Assembly: GCA_964650965.1 (NCBI GenBank)
Contig: CAZYYO010000031.1
Coordinates: 1 to 29,426 of the forward strand
DNA from: CAZYYO01 sp964650965
Lineage (GTDB): Bacteria > Bacillota > Clostridia > Lachnospirales > Lachnospiraceae
DNA: 29,426 nucleotides
Direction of reading: 5' to 3'
Both the position numbers and the translations under genes were made by a program. Within the stretch, counting starts at the first letter, position 1. Each line of letters starts with the position of its first letter. A model generated the notes under the pieces. The model saw only the letters and a program-made list of their open reading frames with translations, ran no database searches and was not told the DNA's origin. This document shows, one piece after another, positions 1 through 7,147 of this stretch.

Positions 1-2
1 GT

Positions 3-926
3 AAATTAAATGAAAAGCAGGCAATTATTGAAATGGCTGCAGCTTCAGGACTGCCAATGGTTCCGGTGAATCTGAGGAATCCGTTGCTTACTACAAGCTA
101 TGGAACGGGAGAACTGATACGGGATGCTCTTGAGAGAGGATTTCGAGATATTTATATTGCAGTGGGCGGCTCAGCCACCAATGATGGTGGAATGGGATGT
201 ATGCGTGCACTGGGAGTGAAATTTCTGGATCAGGAAGGAAATGAATTATCAGGTTGTGGAGAAGATTTACATCAAGTAGCCAGCATAGATACCTCTGATC
301 TGTGCCCGGAAGCAAAAGACGCACAGTTCACTATCATGTGTGATGTGACAAACGTGTTGTGTGGCTCCCAGGGAGCAACCTATACCTTCGGCAAGCAGAA
401 GGGAGCAACACCGGAGATGATGAAATGCTTAGAAGAGGGAATGAATCATTATCGACAGCTGCTCCATGAAGTATGTGGTGTTGATGCCAATGATATACCA
501 GGAAGTGGTGCAGCAGGAGGGTTGGCGGCTGCCTTAACAATCTTCTTAAAGGGCATTATGAAGCCAGGAATTGAGACAGTGCTCCAGGTGATACATTTCG
601 ACGATTATCTGCAGGATGCATCTCTTGTGGTTACCGGGGAAGGCAGAACCGACGGCCAATCCTGCTTTGGAAAGGTTCCCATGGGGGTTGGACTTCATGC
701 CAGACAAGCCGGGGTGCCAGCAGTACTCCTATCTGGAGGCATCGGCGATGGAGGCGAGGACATCATGAATTATGGAATCCATTCTATGATGGTTACCGTA
801 GATGGTCCCATGCCCCTATCCCAGGCAATTGAGGATGCAGAGAACCTGTACTACCACGCAGCCCTTAGAATGTTTCGGATGATTGCAGTGGGACAGGAGA
901 TGAATCGCGAGCCCCAGTACCAGTAA
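3..926 (+). CDS. Glycerate kinase, family 1 (GarK/GlxK type), 5' end missing
   Basis: The reading frame is open through the left edge, so the N-terminal ~70-90 residues lie outside the window; the ATG at 33 is internal. The segment GELIRDAL, then GGSATNDGG, then later VTGEGRTDGQS and a Gly-rich segment, is typical of the glycerate kinase family (PF02595), which phosphorylates D-glycerate with ATP to 2- or 3-phosphoglycerate in the cytoplasm. The family signature GGSATNDGG is intact, and so is the hinge region around EGRTDGQ. The C-terminus is odd. After the expected final helix (around RMIAVGQEM) the protein ends in NREPQYQ, encoded by the first 30 nt of a repeat that follows in tandem (897-1204). 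The natural stop therefore appears to have been replaced by repeat sequence. No partner genes are visible upstream. Family assignment is firm; physiological substrate is inferred from the family. Confidence 0.92.
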   Translation, partial: KLNEKQAIIEMAAASGLPMVPVNLRNPLLTTSYGTGELIRDALERGFRDIYIAVGGSATNDGGMGCMRALGVKFLDQEGNELSGCGEDLHQVASIDTSDLCPEAKDAQFTIMCDVTNVLCGSQGATYTFGKQKGATPEMMKCLEEGMNHYRQLLHEVCGVDANDIPGSGAAGGLAAALTIFLKGIMKPGIETVLQVIHFDDYLQDASLVVTGEGRTDGQSCFGKVPMGVGLHARQAGVPAVLLSGGIGDGGEDIMNYGIHSMMVTVDGPMPLSQAIEDAENLYYHAALRMFRMIAVGQEMNREPQYQ

Positions 927-1030
927 GCTTCTTGGGGGACTATCGGCAAGTCCGTAGTATATCCTCCAAAGCGGAGCGTTACATAAGCATATTACTCGCC
1001 GCAAGAAGCCAAATTGGAGGATTTGACAAT
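897..1030 (+). repeat. Tandem structured repeat, copy A (134 nt), overlaps end of glycerate kinase gene
   Basis: This is the first of two near-identical consecutive units (copy B is 1031-1165, about 90% identical by eye with roughly 12 substitutions and one extra G). It contains two inverted repeats in interleaved order: GCTTCTTG (927-934) pairs with CAAGAAGC (1002-1009), and ATCCTCCAA (961-969) pairs with TTGGAGGAT (1014-1022). A small hairpin GGACT/AGTCC lies at 937-953. The order a-b-a'-b' is that of a pseudoknot if transcribed. The first 30 nt are also the last codons and stop of the glycerate kinase gene (MNREPQYQ). Repeat and pairing are seen directly; RNA function is inferred. Confidence 0.85.
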
Positions 1031-1165
1031 GAAATGAACTGCGAGCCCCAGTGCCAATAAGCTTCTTGGGGGGACTATCGGAAAGTCCGTAGTATATCCT
1101 CCAATGCGTAGCGTTGCATAAGCATATTAGTCACCGCAAGAAGCCAGATTGGAGGATTTGACAAT
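1031..1165 (+). repeat. Tandem structured repeat, copy B (135 nt)
   Basis: Second full unit, directly abutting copy A. The same pairings are kept exactly: GCTTCTTG 1061-1068 with CAAGAAGC 1137-1144, ATCCTCCAA 1096-1104 with TTGGAGGAT 1149-1157, and GGACT/AGTCC. Differences from copy A fall almost entirely outside these stems: one is in the GGACT hairpin loop, several lie between stems and several are in the leading peptide-coding part. The unit begins with a mini-frame ATG-to-TAA reading MNCEPQCQ, preceded in the end of copy A by GGAGG about 8 nt before an ATG. Confidence 0.85.
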
Positions 1166-1204
1166 GAAATGAACCGTGAGCCCCAGTGCCACCTAGCTTC
1201 TTAG
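1166..1204 (+). repeat. Tandem structured repeat, partial copy C (about 39 nt)
   Basis: The leading ~39 nt of the unit recur a third time, reading MNRE then PQCHLAS and a TAG stop, and keep the AGCTTCTT segment. The sequence then diverges (AGTTAGAACACC) instead of continuing into the rest of the unit. The array therefore ends in either a truncated copy or a boundary element repeated at both ends of each unit. Confidence 0.75.
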
Positions 1205-1254
1205 TTAGAACACCTCCTCATCCGGCAAATCGTAGTTGCGAATTATCAGAATTC

Positions 1255-1285
1255 TTGCTATCATATAGCCAAGATGTCGTATAAT
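1255..1285 (+). promoter_or_regulatory. Possible promoter with overlapping inverted repeat for the 1342 gene
   Basis: A perfect TATAAT at 1280-1285 is preceded by TTGCTA at 1255-1260, a weak -35 at a long 19-nt spacing. The -35 candidate lies inside an inverted repeat CTTGCTAT-CAT-ATAG-C-CAAG (1254-1273), an 8-bp stem with one bulged base. That would suit a repressor or activator site. This is the only promoter candidate between the repeat array and the 1342 gene. Confidence 0.35.
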
Positions 1286-1296
1286 TTATAGCAAAT

Positions 1297-1320
1297 ATGT
1301 TGTGGCACCTACCACGACAT
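1297..1320 (+). promoter_or_regulatory. 5' leader hairpin upstream of the 1342 gene
   Basis: ATGTTGTGG (1297-1305) and CCACGACAT (1312-1320) form a 9-bp stem with one G-U pair and a 6-nt loop, a few bases before the RBS GGGAGGAG. No U-tract follows, so it is not an intrinsic terminator. ATGTCGT at 1274-1280 could alternatively pair with ACGACAT at 1314-1320. A role in mRNA stability or control is inference. Confidence 0.4.
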
Positions 1321-1341
1321 GGGATGTAAGGGAGGAGTTAT

Positions 1342-2484
1342 ATGAAAAATCAAACCAAGGGAAAGAACTTTATTATTGTTATTGCCATTATTTTGGTTGT
1401 CTGTCTTGCTATAGGACTGATATATTCCTATGGAAAACGAAAGCAGAATACCATATTCATGTATGATATCTCCACCACATTTATTGGGGATTCTGCGGGT
1501 GTGGATTTGGGAACGGAGTATGAGCAGAAGACTGGTACGCGAATCCAAGCTGTAAGTTTTACAGAGGATCCCGCTACGCAGGAGAAGCTCTTAGAAGATA
1601 TTTTGGCAGGAGAAGGCAAGTATGATTTGTATGCACTGTCTATGGATCAGGAGGATTACCAGGATTATATTGACCAGGGAGCATATTATGACCTGAGTTC
1701 TTCAGAGAAGCTAGTACAGTGTGTACAGGATATGTATCCTGTGGTTGGAGAGACCGCATGGCATGGGGAGGAGCTAATAGGAATTCCATATCAGGTAAAT
1801 GGAGAAGTTCTCTGTTACTCCAAGAATGCTGGTAAGAGGTATAATGCAGCTTCCTTTGCCACTATGGAGACGCTGTTAGATGAAATAGAGAAGACGGATG
1901 AACAGAAAATATACAAGCTGATGGATGCCCGGATGGAGGTAATCATTATGCAACAGTATTTAGCAGGGTGTTCTATCGATGGAGCTTACAATTTCGATTC
2001 CCAGGAATTTCGACAGACGTTGTCGTTGCTACGCAGAGTAAAAGAAATGGGACTTCCGGAGTCGATATCTGTTAGTGGAGTTCCTCCTTATTTTCTGCCG
2101 GCGGAATATGACTTTGGTTGGGCGGATTTATATGATTATAACAATATGAGCGGAGAAGAACTACGCTATCCATCCATCGTAGGGGAACCAGGCTATATTA
2201 CAGGTAAGGTCATATTTATAGTTTTAAATCCAAATAGCGAGAAGAAGGAAGAGGCAATAAAATATCTGGAATATATGTATCAGAATCAGATGATAAGAGG
2301 CAATACTCTTCTATATCAGAATGCTGCTTATCCAACAATGGCAGATGTAATGAATCATCATATGTTTTTCCCATCTGAGGGGAAGAAACGTGTGATGGAT
2401 TTTCTAACAGAAATTTGCAAATCCATAGAGGCTGGAGTGTCGGATGAGGAAATCATATCTAATTGTATCAATGGAAAATACTGA
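1342..2484 (+). CDS. Membrane-anchored extracellular solute-binding-like protein
   Basis: 380 aa with one N-terminal hydrophobic helix (about residues 10-30) preceded by Lys residues. The Cys at 21 lacks a proper lipobox (LVVC), so a signal anchor is more likely than a lipid anchor. The rest resembles family 1 extracellular solute-binding proteins: an ILAGEGKYDLYAL segment near residues 88-100, then GIPYQVNGEVLCYSK around 147-161, the usual GIPY...LYYNK position, and a C-terminal EEAIKYLEYMY helix. Such proteins deliver a ligand to an ABC permease, but no permease or ATPase gene is in this window, so it may be a sensor or part of a system elsewhere. The RBS GGGAGGAG precedes ATG 1342. The lipoprotein gene follows after 23 nt, so the two are probably co-transcribed. 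Ligand unknown. Confidence 0.65.
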   Translation: MKNQTKGKNFIIVIAIILVVCLAIGLIYSYGKRKQNTIFMYDISTTFIGDSAGVDLGTEYEQKTGTRIQAVSFTEDPATQEKLLEDILAGEGKYDLYALSMDQEDYQDYIDQGAYYDLSSSEKLVQCVQDMYPVVGETAWHGEELIGIPYQVNGEVLCYSKNAGKRYNAASFATMETLLDEIEKTDEQKIYKLMDARMEVIIMQQYLAGCSIDGAYNFDSQEFRQTLSLLRRVKEMGLPESISVSGVPPYFLPAEYDFGWADLYDYNNMSGEELRYPSIVGEPGYITGKVIFIVLNPNSEKKEEAIKYLEYMYQNQMIRGNTLLYQNAAYPTMADVMNHHMFFPSEGKKRVMDFLTEICKSIEAGVSDEEIISNCINGKY

Positions 2485-2507
2485 TGATATGTGTGAGGAG
2501 GAGAGTT

Positions 2508-3752
2508 ATGCAAATTAGAAAAATTGTTATCTCATGTCTTTGTGCTACGTTGTTATTGACAGGGTGTTCTTTTGCAGCCACACATGAAATTGATACAACA
2601 AACAAGCAATATGATACCTTAAGTAAGCCGGTACATGGTTGTGTCTCTTATGGAGAAAATGAAGCTTCTATCAACGAAACAGGAATGTTTTATATAAATA
2701 ATATGGAGCAGCTCTGTTATTATGAATACGATTCAGATGACTGGAATATTCTGTGTAATAATTCTAAATGTAAACATCGTTCCCAAGCCTGCAATGCTTA
2801 TATGGGAGATAAAAGAATATATGGCGGATTTGCATATTACAATGATTATGTGTATGTTTTTTATCAAGATGATGGAGAAAATAAATTAGACCTTGCCAGA
2901 ATGGATATGACAGGGCAAAATAAGCAAATCATAGCTACTATTGATATGGAAGAAGTGTCAGCAAAAAAGCTTGAGCTTCATTCCATTGAGGAAGCTTATT
3001 ATTCTGGAAATTATGTATACCTAAATGTGGGGTATAGCGAAGGCGAAGAAGAATCCATGACAAATCAGCAACTAATAGCGGTTAGTCTAAAAAACGGTGA
3101 TGTAATCGCTCTTACAGATGCCTTAAATATTCAGTCTGAAGTAATAAGCTGTAATTATGAATCACTTTCTAAGGATATTGTTATTTTTTCAACCAATAAT
3201 ACGGAAAAACAGGAGCTTAAGGAAGGTGGTACTAAAGTTTATTATTCGTTTTCGCCGGAACAGCAGGTGGTGGATACAGTATTAACTACAAGGATGGATT
3301 ATGGAACTTCTCATAGCCCTTCTATGATTTTCGTGGGGCAGTACCAGGGCAGATTTCTTGTGATGGAATATGATGACCAGGGAAGTGACTATTATTGGTA
3401 TCCGTGGAATCTTAAAGAACGAGAACAGGCATTTCATTTTGATTCTAACAAGGGAGATTTGCTGGGACGGTTATATGGCAGTGTAGAGGATCAGGTTTAT
3501 GATGGAAACAAATTGCTTGCTTTTGAAAACATTGCTGATGATAAGATATCCGTTTATACAATCGATTTAGATACAGGAAAACAGCAGAAATTATATACCG
3601 AAACATCTGAGGAGTTTCAAAAATATATTATTGCAGAAACTACATCAGATTGGGTAATTGCCCGTGAAAATGGAGGAGATTCCTATTTGGTAGTATCCAG
3701 AGGAGATTTTGAAAAAAACGGCATGAAGAATGCCAGAAAGATTACGCTGTAA
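2508..3752 (+). CDS. Unrecognised lipoprotein with Cys-His motif
   Basis: 414 aa from the ATG at 2508, chosen because GAGGAGGAG lies just upstream and the protein then begins with a classical lipoprotein signal: basic MQIRK, a hydrophobic stretch, and lipobox LLTGC with Cys20 as the lipidated residue. An earlier in-frame ATG at 2463 would bury this signal. The mature part contains Cys83, Cys88, His90 and Cys95 (C-x4-C-x-H-x4-C), followed by repeated short segments rich in Tyr and Asp such as YNDYVYVFY, suggesting beta-strands as in a propeller. Related-looking Clostridia lipoproteins with an LC...C.H....C motif are of unknown function. It lies downstream of the solute-binding-like gene and probably acts with it at the outer face of the membrane. 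The gene appears AT-richer than the sugar genes downstream, judged by eye only. Confidence 0.6.
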   Translation: MQIRKIVISCLCATLLLTGCSFAATHEIDTTNKQYDTLSKPVHGCVSYGENEASINETGMFYINNMEQLCYYEYDSDDWNILCNNSKCKHRSQACNAYMGDKRIYGGFAYYNDYVYVFYQDDGENKLDLARMDMTGQNKQIIATIDMEEVSAKKLELHSIEEAYYSGNYVYLNVGYSEGEEESMTNQQLIAVSLKNGDVIALTDALNIQSEVISCNYESLSKDIVIFSTNNTEKQELKEGGTKVYYSFSPEQQVVDTVLTTRMDYGTSHSPSMIFVGQYQGRFLVMEYDDQGSDYYWYPWNLKEREQAFHFDSNKGDLLGRLYGSVEDQVYDGNKLLAFENIADDKISVYTIDLDTGKQQKLYTETSEEFQKYIIAETTSDWVIARENGGDSYLVVSRGDFEKNGMKNARKITL

Positions 3753-3875
3753 ATAGAACAAAAAGATTCTCTTACTATGCCAAAGCCTGTAATCAACAAA
3801 TCTTTAATCAACGGAAATCACAGTAGAGAAAAATCCATCCTTGTGATAGAATATACAAACAAGTAAAAAGCAGTG

Positions 3876-3908
3876 GAGGGCAGAGGTGCACAAGTCACCA
3901 ATGCCCTC
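3876..3908 (+). terminator. Stem-loop between lipoprotein and MATE genes (terminator or attenuator)
   Basis: GAGGGCA (3876-3882) pairs with TGCCCTC (3902-3908), and inside it GGTG pairs with CACC, giving a two-part stem. Only a short T-rich run (TTTGGTT) follows, so as a terminator it is weak. An extended -10-like TGATAGAAT ends at 3852, upstream of the hairpin, so it could instead sit in the 5' leader of the MATE mRNA. The 200-nt gap 3753-3952 shows nothing else I can support. Confidence 0.4.
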
Positions 3909-3952
3909 TTTGGTTGAAAAATCACAGAATGATGATACAGAGGAAATCCAAT

Positions 3953-5323
3953 ATGAAAACAAATGAAACAAACCTGGGAGAAGGCAGTGTTAGCAAGCTG
4001 TTGTGGAAGCTGGCTATCCCTACCTTAATTGCACAGCTGGTGAATCTATTATATAGCCTGGTGGACAGGGTGTATATTGGGCATATTCCGGAGACGGGGG
4101 ACCTGGCATTGACAGGTCTGGGGCTTTGCCTTCCCATTATTATGATTGTAACAGCATTTTCCAGTCTGGTAGGTGCCGGTGGTGCACCCCGGGTAGCGAT
4201 TGCTATGGGACAGAAGAATCATCAGCAGGCAGAACATATTCTGGGAAATTGTGTATCCAGTCTCATATGGATTTCACTGGTACTGACCATTGTGTTAGAG
4301 ATTGTGGGAGAGCCGGTATTAAGACTCTTTGGAGCCAGCGATAATACCATTGGTTATGCCCTGCCTTATATGAGAATCTATGTATTCGGTACCATTTGCG
4401 TTATGATGGCACTGGGCTTAAATCCATTTATTACAACCCAGGGATTTACCAAGGTGGCAATGAAGACCATTTTAATTGGAGCGGTATGTAATATTATCTT
4501 AGACCCTATTTTCATTTTCGCCCTTCATATGGGAGTAAGAGGAGCGGCTCTTGCTACCATTATTTCCCAGGGCATATCTGCTATCTGGGTGGTACGGTTT
4601 CTGGCTAGTGAACAGTCGTTGATTCGCATTCGGCGACAGTTCTTGAAGGTTAAGAAGGAGATTATGCTGCCGGTACTGGCCCTTGGCGTAGCTCCCTTTA
4701 TTATGACGGCTACAGAGAGTATTTTAAATATTGCCTTTAACTCTTCCCTGGCAAAATATGGCGGTGATCTGGCAGTAGGAGCCATGACGATTCTAAGCAG
4801 TGTTATGCAGCTGCAGTTCTTACCGGTACAGGGATTGTCCCAGGGTGCCCAGCCAATTATGAGCTACAATTATGGGGCACAGAAGATGGATCGAGTGAAG
4901 CATACCTACCGCCTGCTGATGACCATTTGTTTCGTATATACCATGATATTCTGGGCAGCAGTGCAGCTGTTCCCACAGGTATTCGTTGGCATCTTCAACA
5001 GTAACTCACCGGAGCTGATGTCCATTACTACCTGGGCACTGCGAATATATCTTGCAATCTCCGGATTATTTGGAATTCAGATGGCAATTCAGCAGACCTT
5101 TATGTCTCTTGGTCAGGCGAAGCTGTCACTGCTTATTGCGTGCATGCGTAAGATTATTCTATTGATTCCATTGATTTATATCCTTCCGGTATTTTTGGAA
5201 GACAAGGTATTTGCGGTTTTTCTGGCAGAACCAGTGGCAGATTTGTTGTCTGTGGTGATTGCTTCTGTTTTATTTGCAACAAATATTAATAAGATTCTGG
5301 GAGTGAAGAAGCATACGCCTTAG
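3953..5323 (+). CDS. MATE-family multidrug/cation antiporter
   Basis: 456 aa, the usual MATE length, with about 12 hydrophobic segments and the two-fold repeat of the family. The opening GEGSVSKLLWKLAIPT and LVNLLYSLVDRVYIGH, then GAGGAPRVAIAMGQ and later PVQGLSQGAQPIMSYNYGAQ, are typical MatE (PF01554) sequences. These transporters expel drugs or metabolites across the membrane in exchange for Na+ or H+. Start: I use ATG 3953, because AGAGGA sits 8 nt upstream and the protein then matches family N-termini; a TTG at 3914 opens the same frame but has no good RBS. The 3' end overlaps the convergent AraC gene by 38 nt. Its substrate cannot be told from the sequence; the neighbouring regulator might control it, but that regulator more likely serves the divergent sugar operon. 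Confidence 0.93.
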   Translation: MKTNETNLGEGSVSKLLWKLAIPTLIAQLVNLLYSLVDRVYIGHIPETGDLALTGLGLCLPIIMIVTAFSSLVGAGGAPRVAIAMGQKNHQQAEHILGNCVSSLIWISLVLTIVLEIVGEPVLRLFGASDNTIGYALPYMRIYVFGTICVMMALGLNPFITTQGFTKVAMKTILIGAVCNIILDPIFIFALHMGVRGAALATIISQGISAIWVVRFLASEQSLIRIRRQFLKVKKEIMLPVLALGVAPFIMTATESILNIAFNSSLAKYGGDLAVGAMTILSSVMQLQFLPVQGLSQGAQPIMSYNYGAQKMDRVKHTYRLLMTICFVYTMIFWAAVQLFPQVFVGIFNSNSPELMSITTWALRIYLAISGLFGIQMAIQQTFMSLGQAKLSLLIACMRKIILLIPLIYILPVFLEDKVFAVFLAEPVADLLSVVIASVLFATNINKILGVKKHTP

Positions 5324-6134
5324 GCGGCATGCCAACCACTCGCTTAAATACCGTAATAAAATAATTATAATCTGAGAAGCCACACAAGGAGGCAATTTCA
5401 GATAATGTAAGCTCGGGCTGTTCCGTAAGGAGCAGACGGGCTTTTTTTATACGCAGATTACGGATATACTCTGCAATCCCCATGCCATAGCTTTCTTTGG
5501 CCAGTTGATAAATTTTGGTTTTACCAATCTGAAAATGTGCGGCAATAGAGACTGCATCAATTTCCTCGGTATAATGAGCAAGAATATAGTTATCAATTTG
5601 CACAGGAAGCTCCTGTTGTCGCAAGGATACCATTCGCTCCATACACAGATAGGAGCCAACCGCTTGCATAATATGGGATGCGGAAGCAATGTAATCCTTG
5701 GAAATAATGGGAAGCTGGTAGCAGCTGGTTTTTAAAGCATCCATATCCAGCGGCTGGGAGTGCACGTACGTTTGAATTTCTTTCCACCCAATCTCATGAT
5801 TGTCATAATCAAATACATGTCCGAACAAAAGATAACCAATAATCAGATTTCCAACAATAATGGGAGAAACGCTTTCCGTAAGGCCTGCATGGCAGCGATA
5901 GGTGTAAAGGGCTCGTCGTTTAGAACAGAGAGCACAGGCATCTTCATCACATTTTCTGCATTCCAGAGCACCACTTGAGGTGGAGCGAATCATCTGACAG
6001 AAGGCAGGTATTTCTGCTGGATAGGAAGCAAGTTCGTGAAAACTATCATCAAATACCGTAATACGAATCCGGGTTAACTGATAGAAATCCTTTAATAAAT
6101 CCTGTAGTTTATTTAAATCAAAGCTGGAAACCAT
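5286..6134 (-). CDS. AraC-family regulator with N-terminal PocR-type sensory domain
   Basis: 282 aa starting at ATG 6134, chosen for the strong upstream GGGAGG on the minus strand at a 6-nt spacing; an ATG at 6164 lacks an RBS. Residues about 5-165 resemble the PocR ligand-binding domain, including the Cys-rich CRKCDEDACALC (Cys59, 62, 67, 70) and a following YRCHAGL. The C-terminus (about 181-274) is a double helix-turn-helix AraC domain ending in GFSDYNYFITVFKRVVGM. PocR-domain regulators typically sense small metabolites. The gene is divergent from the aldolase operon at 6251 with a 116-nt shared promoter region, so it probably regulates that operon. Its stop lies inside the end of the MATE gene, on the opposite strand. 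Confidence 0.88.
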   Translation of the reverse strand: MVSSFDLNKLQDLLKDFYQLTRIRITVFDDSFHELASYPAEIPAFCQMIRSTSSGALECRKCDEDACALCSKRRALYTYRCHAGLTESVSPIIVGNLIIGYLLFGHVFDYDNHEIGWKEIQTYVHSQPLDMDALKTSCYQLPIISKDYIASASHIMQAVGSYLCMERMVSLRQQELPVQIDNYILAHYTEEIDAVSIAAHFQIGKTKIYQLAKESYGMGIAEYIRNLRIKKARLLLTEQPELTLSEIASLCGFSDYNYFITVFKRVVGMPPKAYASSLPESY

Positions 6135-6208
6135 AAGATACCTCCCTGTAGCGAACAAAATCAAAGTAAATAGAACGAACTTCTATATAAAAGCATCTTA
6201 CCACAACT

Positions 6209-6214
6209 TATAAT
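6209..6214 (+). promoter_or_regulatory. -10 element for the aldolase operon
   Basis: TATAAT at 6209-6214 lies inside CACAACTTATAAT, a string that also occurs before the symporter gene (ending at 22254). No acceptable -35 exists at 16-18 nt, as expected for an activator-dependent promoter. Two CGAAC motifs (6152-6156 and 6176-6180) lie upstream and could be part of the AraC site; this last point is weak. Confidence 0.4.
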
Positions 6215-6250
6215 AATTGTAATAAGGAATATGAGAAAGGTGGTAATTAC

Positions 6251-7117
6251 ATGTTAGCAACATTAAATGATGTGATGAAAATCGCAGAAGAGAAGAAAAT
6301 CGCAATTGGAAGCTTTAATACCCCTAATTTAGAGGGATTAACCGCAGTTATTTCGGCAGCAGAGGAGCTAGAGCTTCCGGTTATTATTCAATTTGCTCAG
6401 TGCCATGAGCCCTGGATTCCACTATCTGTGATTGGACCGATTATGGTAGCTGCAGCAAAGCAGGCTACTGTTCCGGTATGTGTTCATCTAGATCACGGCG
6501 AAACACTGGAATATTTACAGCAGGCATTGGATTTGGGATTTACCGGAATTATGTATGATGGTTCTGTACTTCCCTATGAAGAGAATTTGGCCAATACCAA
6601 GCGGGCAGTAGAGATGGCAGCTAAGACCGGAGCCTCTGTTGAGGCTGAGCTGGGTTCTATGGGACGAAGAGAATCCGGTGCAGGAGATGATACAGGAGCT
6701 GAGGATGATACCAAGATTTACACCGACCCACAGCTGGCAGCACAGTTTGTAGAGGCCTCTGGCATTGATGAGCTGGCATGCTCCTTTGGAACCACCCATG
6801 GTATTTATCTGACCCAGCCCAAGCTGGACTTTGATGTGGTAAGAAATGTAAGAAAGAGTACCAATAACATTCCCGTGGTTATGCACGGCGGTTCCGGAGT
6901 AAGCAAGGCGGACTATAAGCTTGCTATTGAAGCCGGGGTTCGGAAAGTAAACTATTTCACCTATATGGATAAGTCCGGTGGAAATGCAGTAAGCGAATAT
7001 TTGCAAAGCTTAGATGCTAAGGAGCCAATCTTCTTCTCCTCTATATCTATGGCAGCGCAGCAGGCAATGAAGGAAAATGTTAAGCAGGCAATGAAAATGT
7101 TTGCATTAATGGATTAA
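6251..7117 (+). CDS. Class II (zinc) fructose-bisphosphate-type aldolase
   Basis: 288 aa, the typical length of FbaA/GatY/KbaY-type class II aldolases (PF01116). HLDHG gives the catalytic Asp81 and zinc ligand His82. EAELG holds the conserved Glu133. His183 (GTTHGIY) and His212 (VMHGGSG) complete the zinc site, and NYFTYMD is the phosphate-binding region. These enzymes split a ketose 1-phosphate or ketose 1,6-bisphosphate into dihydroxyacetone phosphate and an aldehyde. RBS AGAAAGG precedes ATG 6251. The isomerase gene starts 30 nt downstream and a FGGY kinase follows, so the likely substrate is the phosphorylated ketose made by those two enzymes rather than glycolytic fructose bisphosphate. 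This differs from the RhaD/FucA-type aldolase normally used for rhamnose or fucose. Which sugar is used is not readable from the sequence. Confidence 0.9.
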   Translation: MLATLNDVMKIAEEKKIAIGSFNTPNLEGLTAVISAAEELELPVIIQFAQCHEPWIPLSVIGPIMVAAAKQATVPVCVHLDHGETLEYLQQALDLGFTGIMYDGSVLPYEENLANTKRAVEMAAKTGASVEAELGSMGRRESGAGDDTGAEDDTKIYTDPQLAAQFVEASGIDELACSFGTTHGIYLTQPKLDFDVVRNVRKSTNNIPVVMHGGSGVSKADYKLAIEAGVRKVNYFTYMDKSGGNAVSEYLQSLDAKEPIFFSSISMAAQQAMKENVKQAMKMFALMD

Positions 7118-7147
7118 CAAATAACCAACAGGAAAGGGGTAATAAGA

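Noticed and set aside
897..1204. CRISPR array
   Set aside because: The units are ~134 nt, directly abutting, without short repeats separated by unique spacers, and there are no cas genes.
1342..2484. Lipoprotein assignment for the solute-binding-like protein via Cys21
   Set aside because: The residues before it (LVV) do not form a lipobox, since position -1 should be Gly, Ala or Ser.
3914..3952. TTG start for the MATE gene
   Set aside because: No RBS in front of it and it overlaps the downstream edge of the stem-loop; ATG 3953 has AGAGGA at good spacing and family-like N-terminus.
6515..7006. Antisense open frame of 163 codons inside the aldolase gene
   Set aside because: It is a shadow of a well-conserved gene, has no RBS and encodes no recognisable protein.
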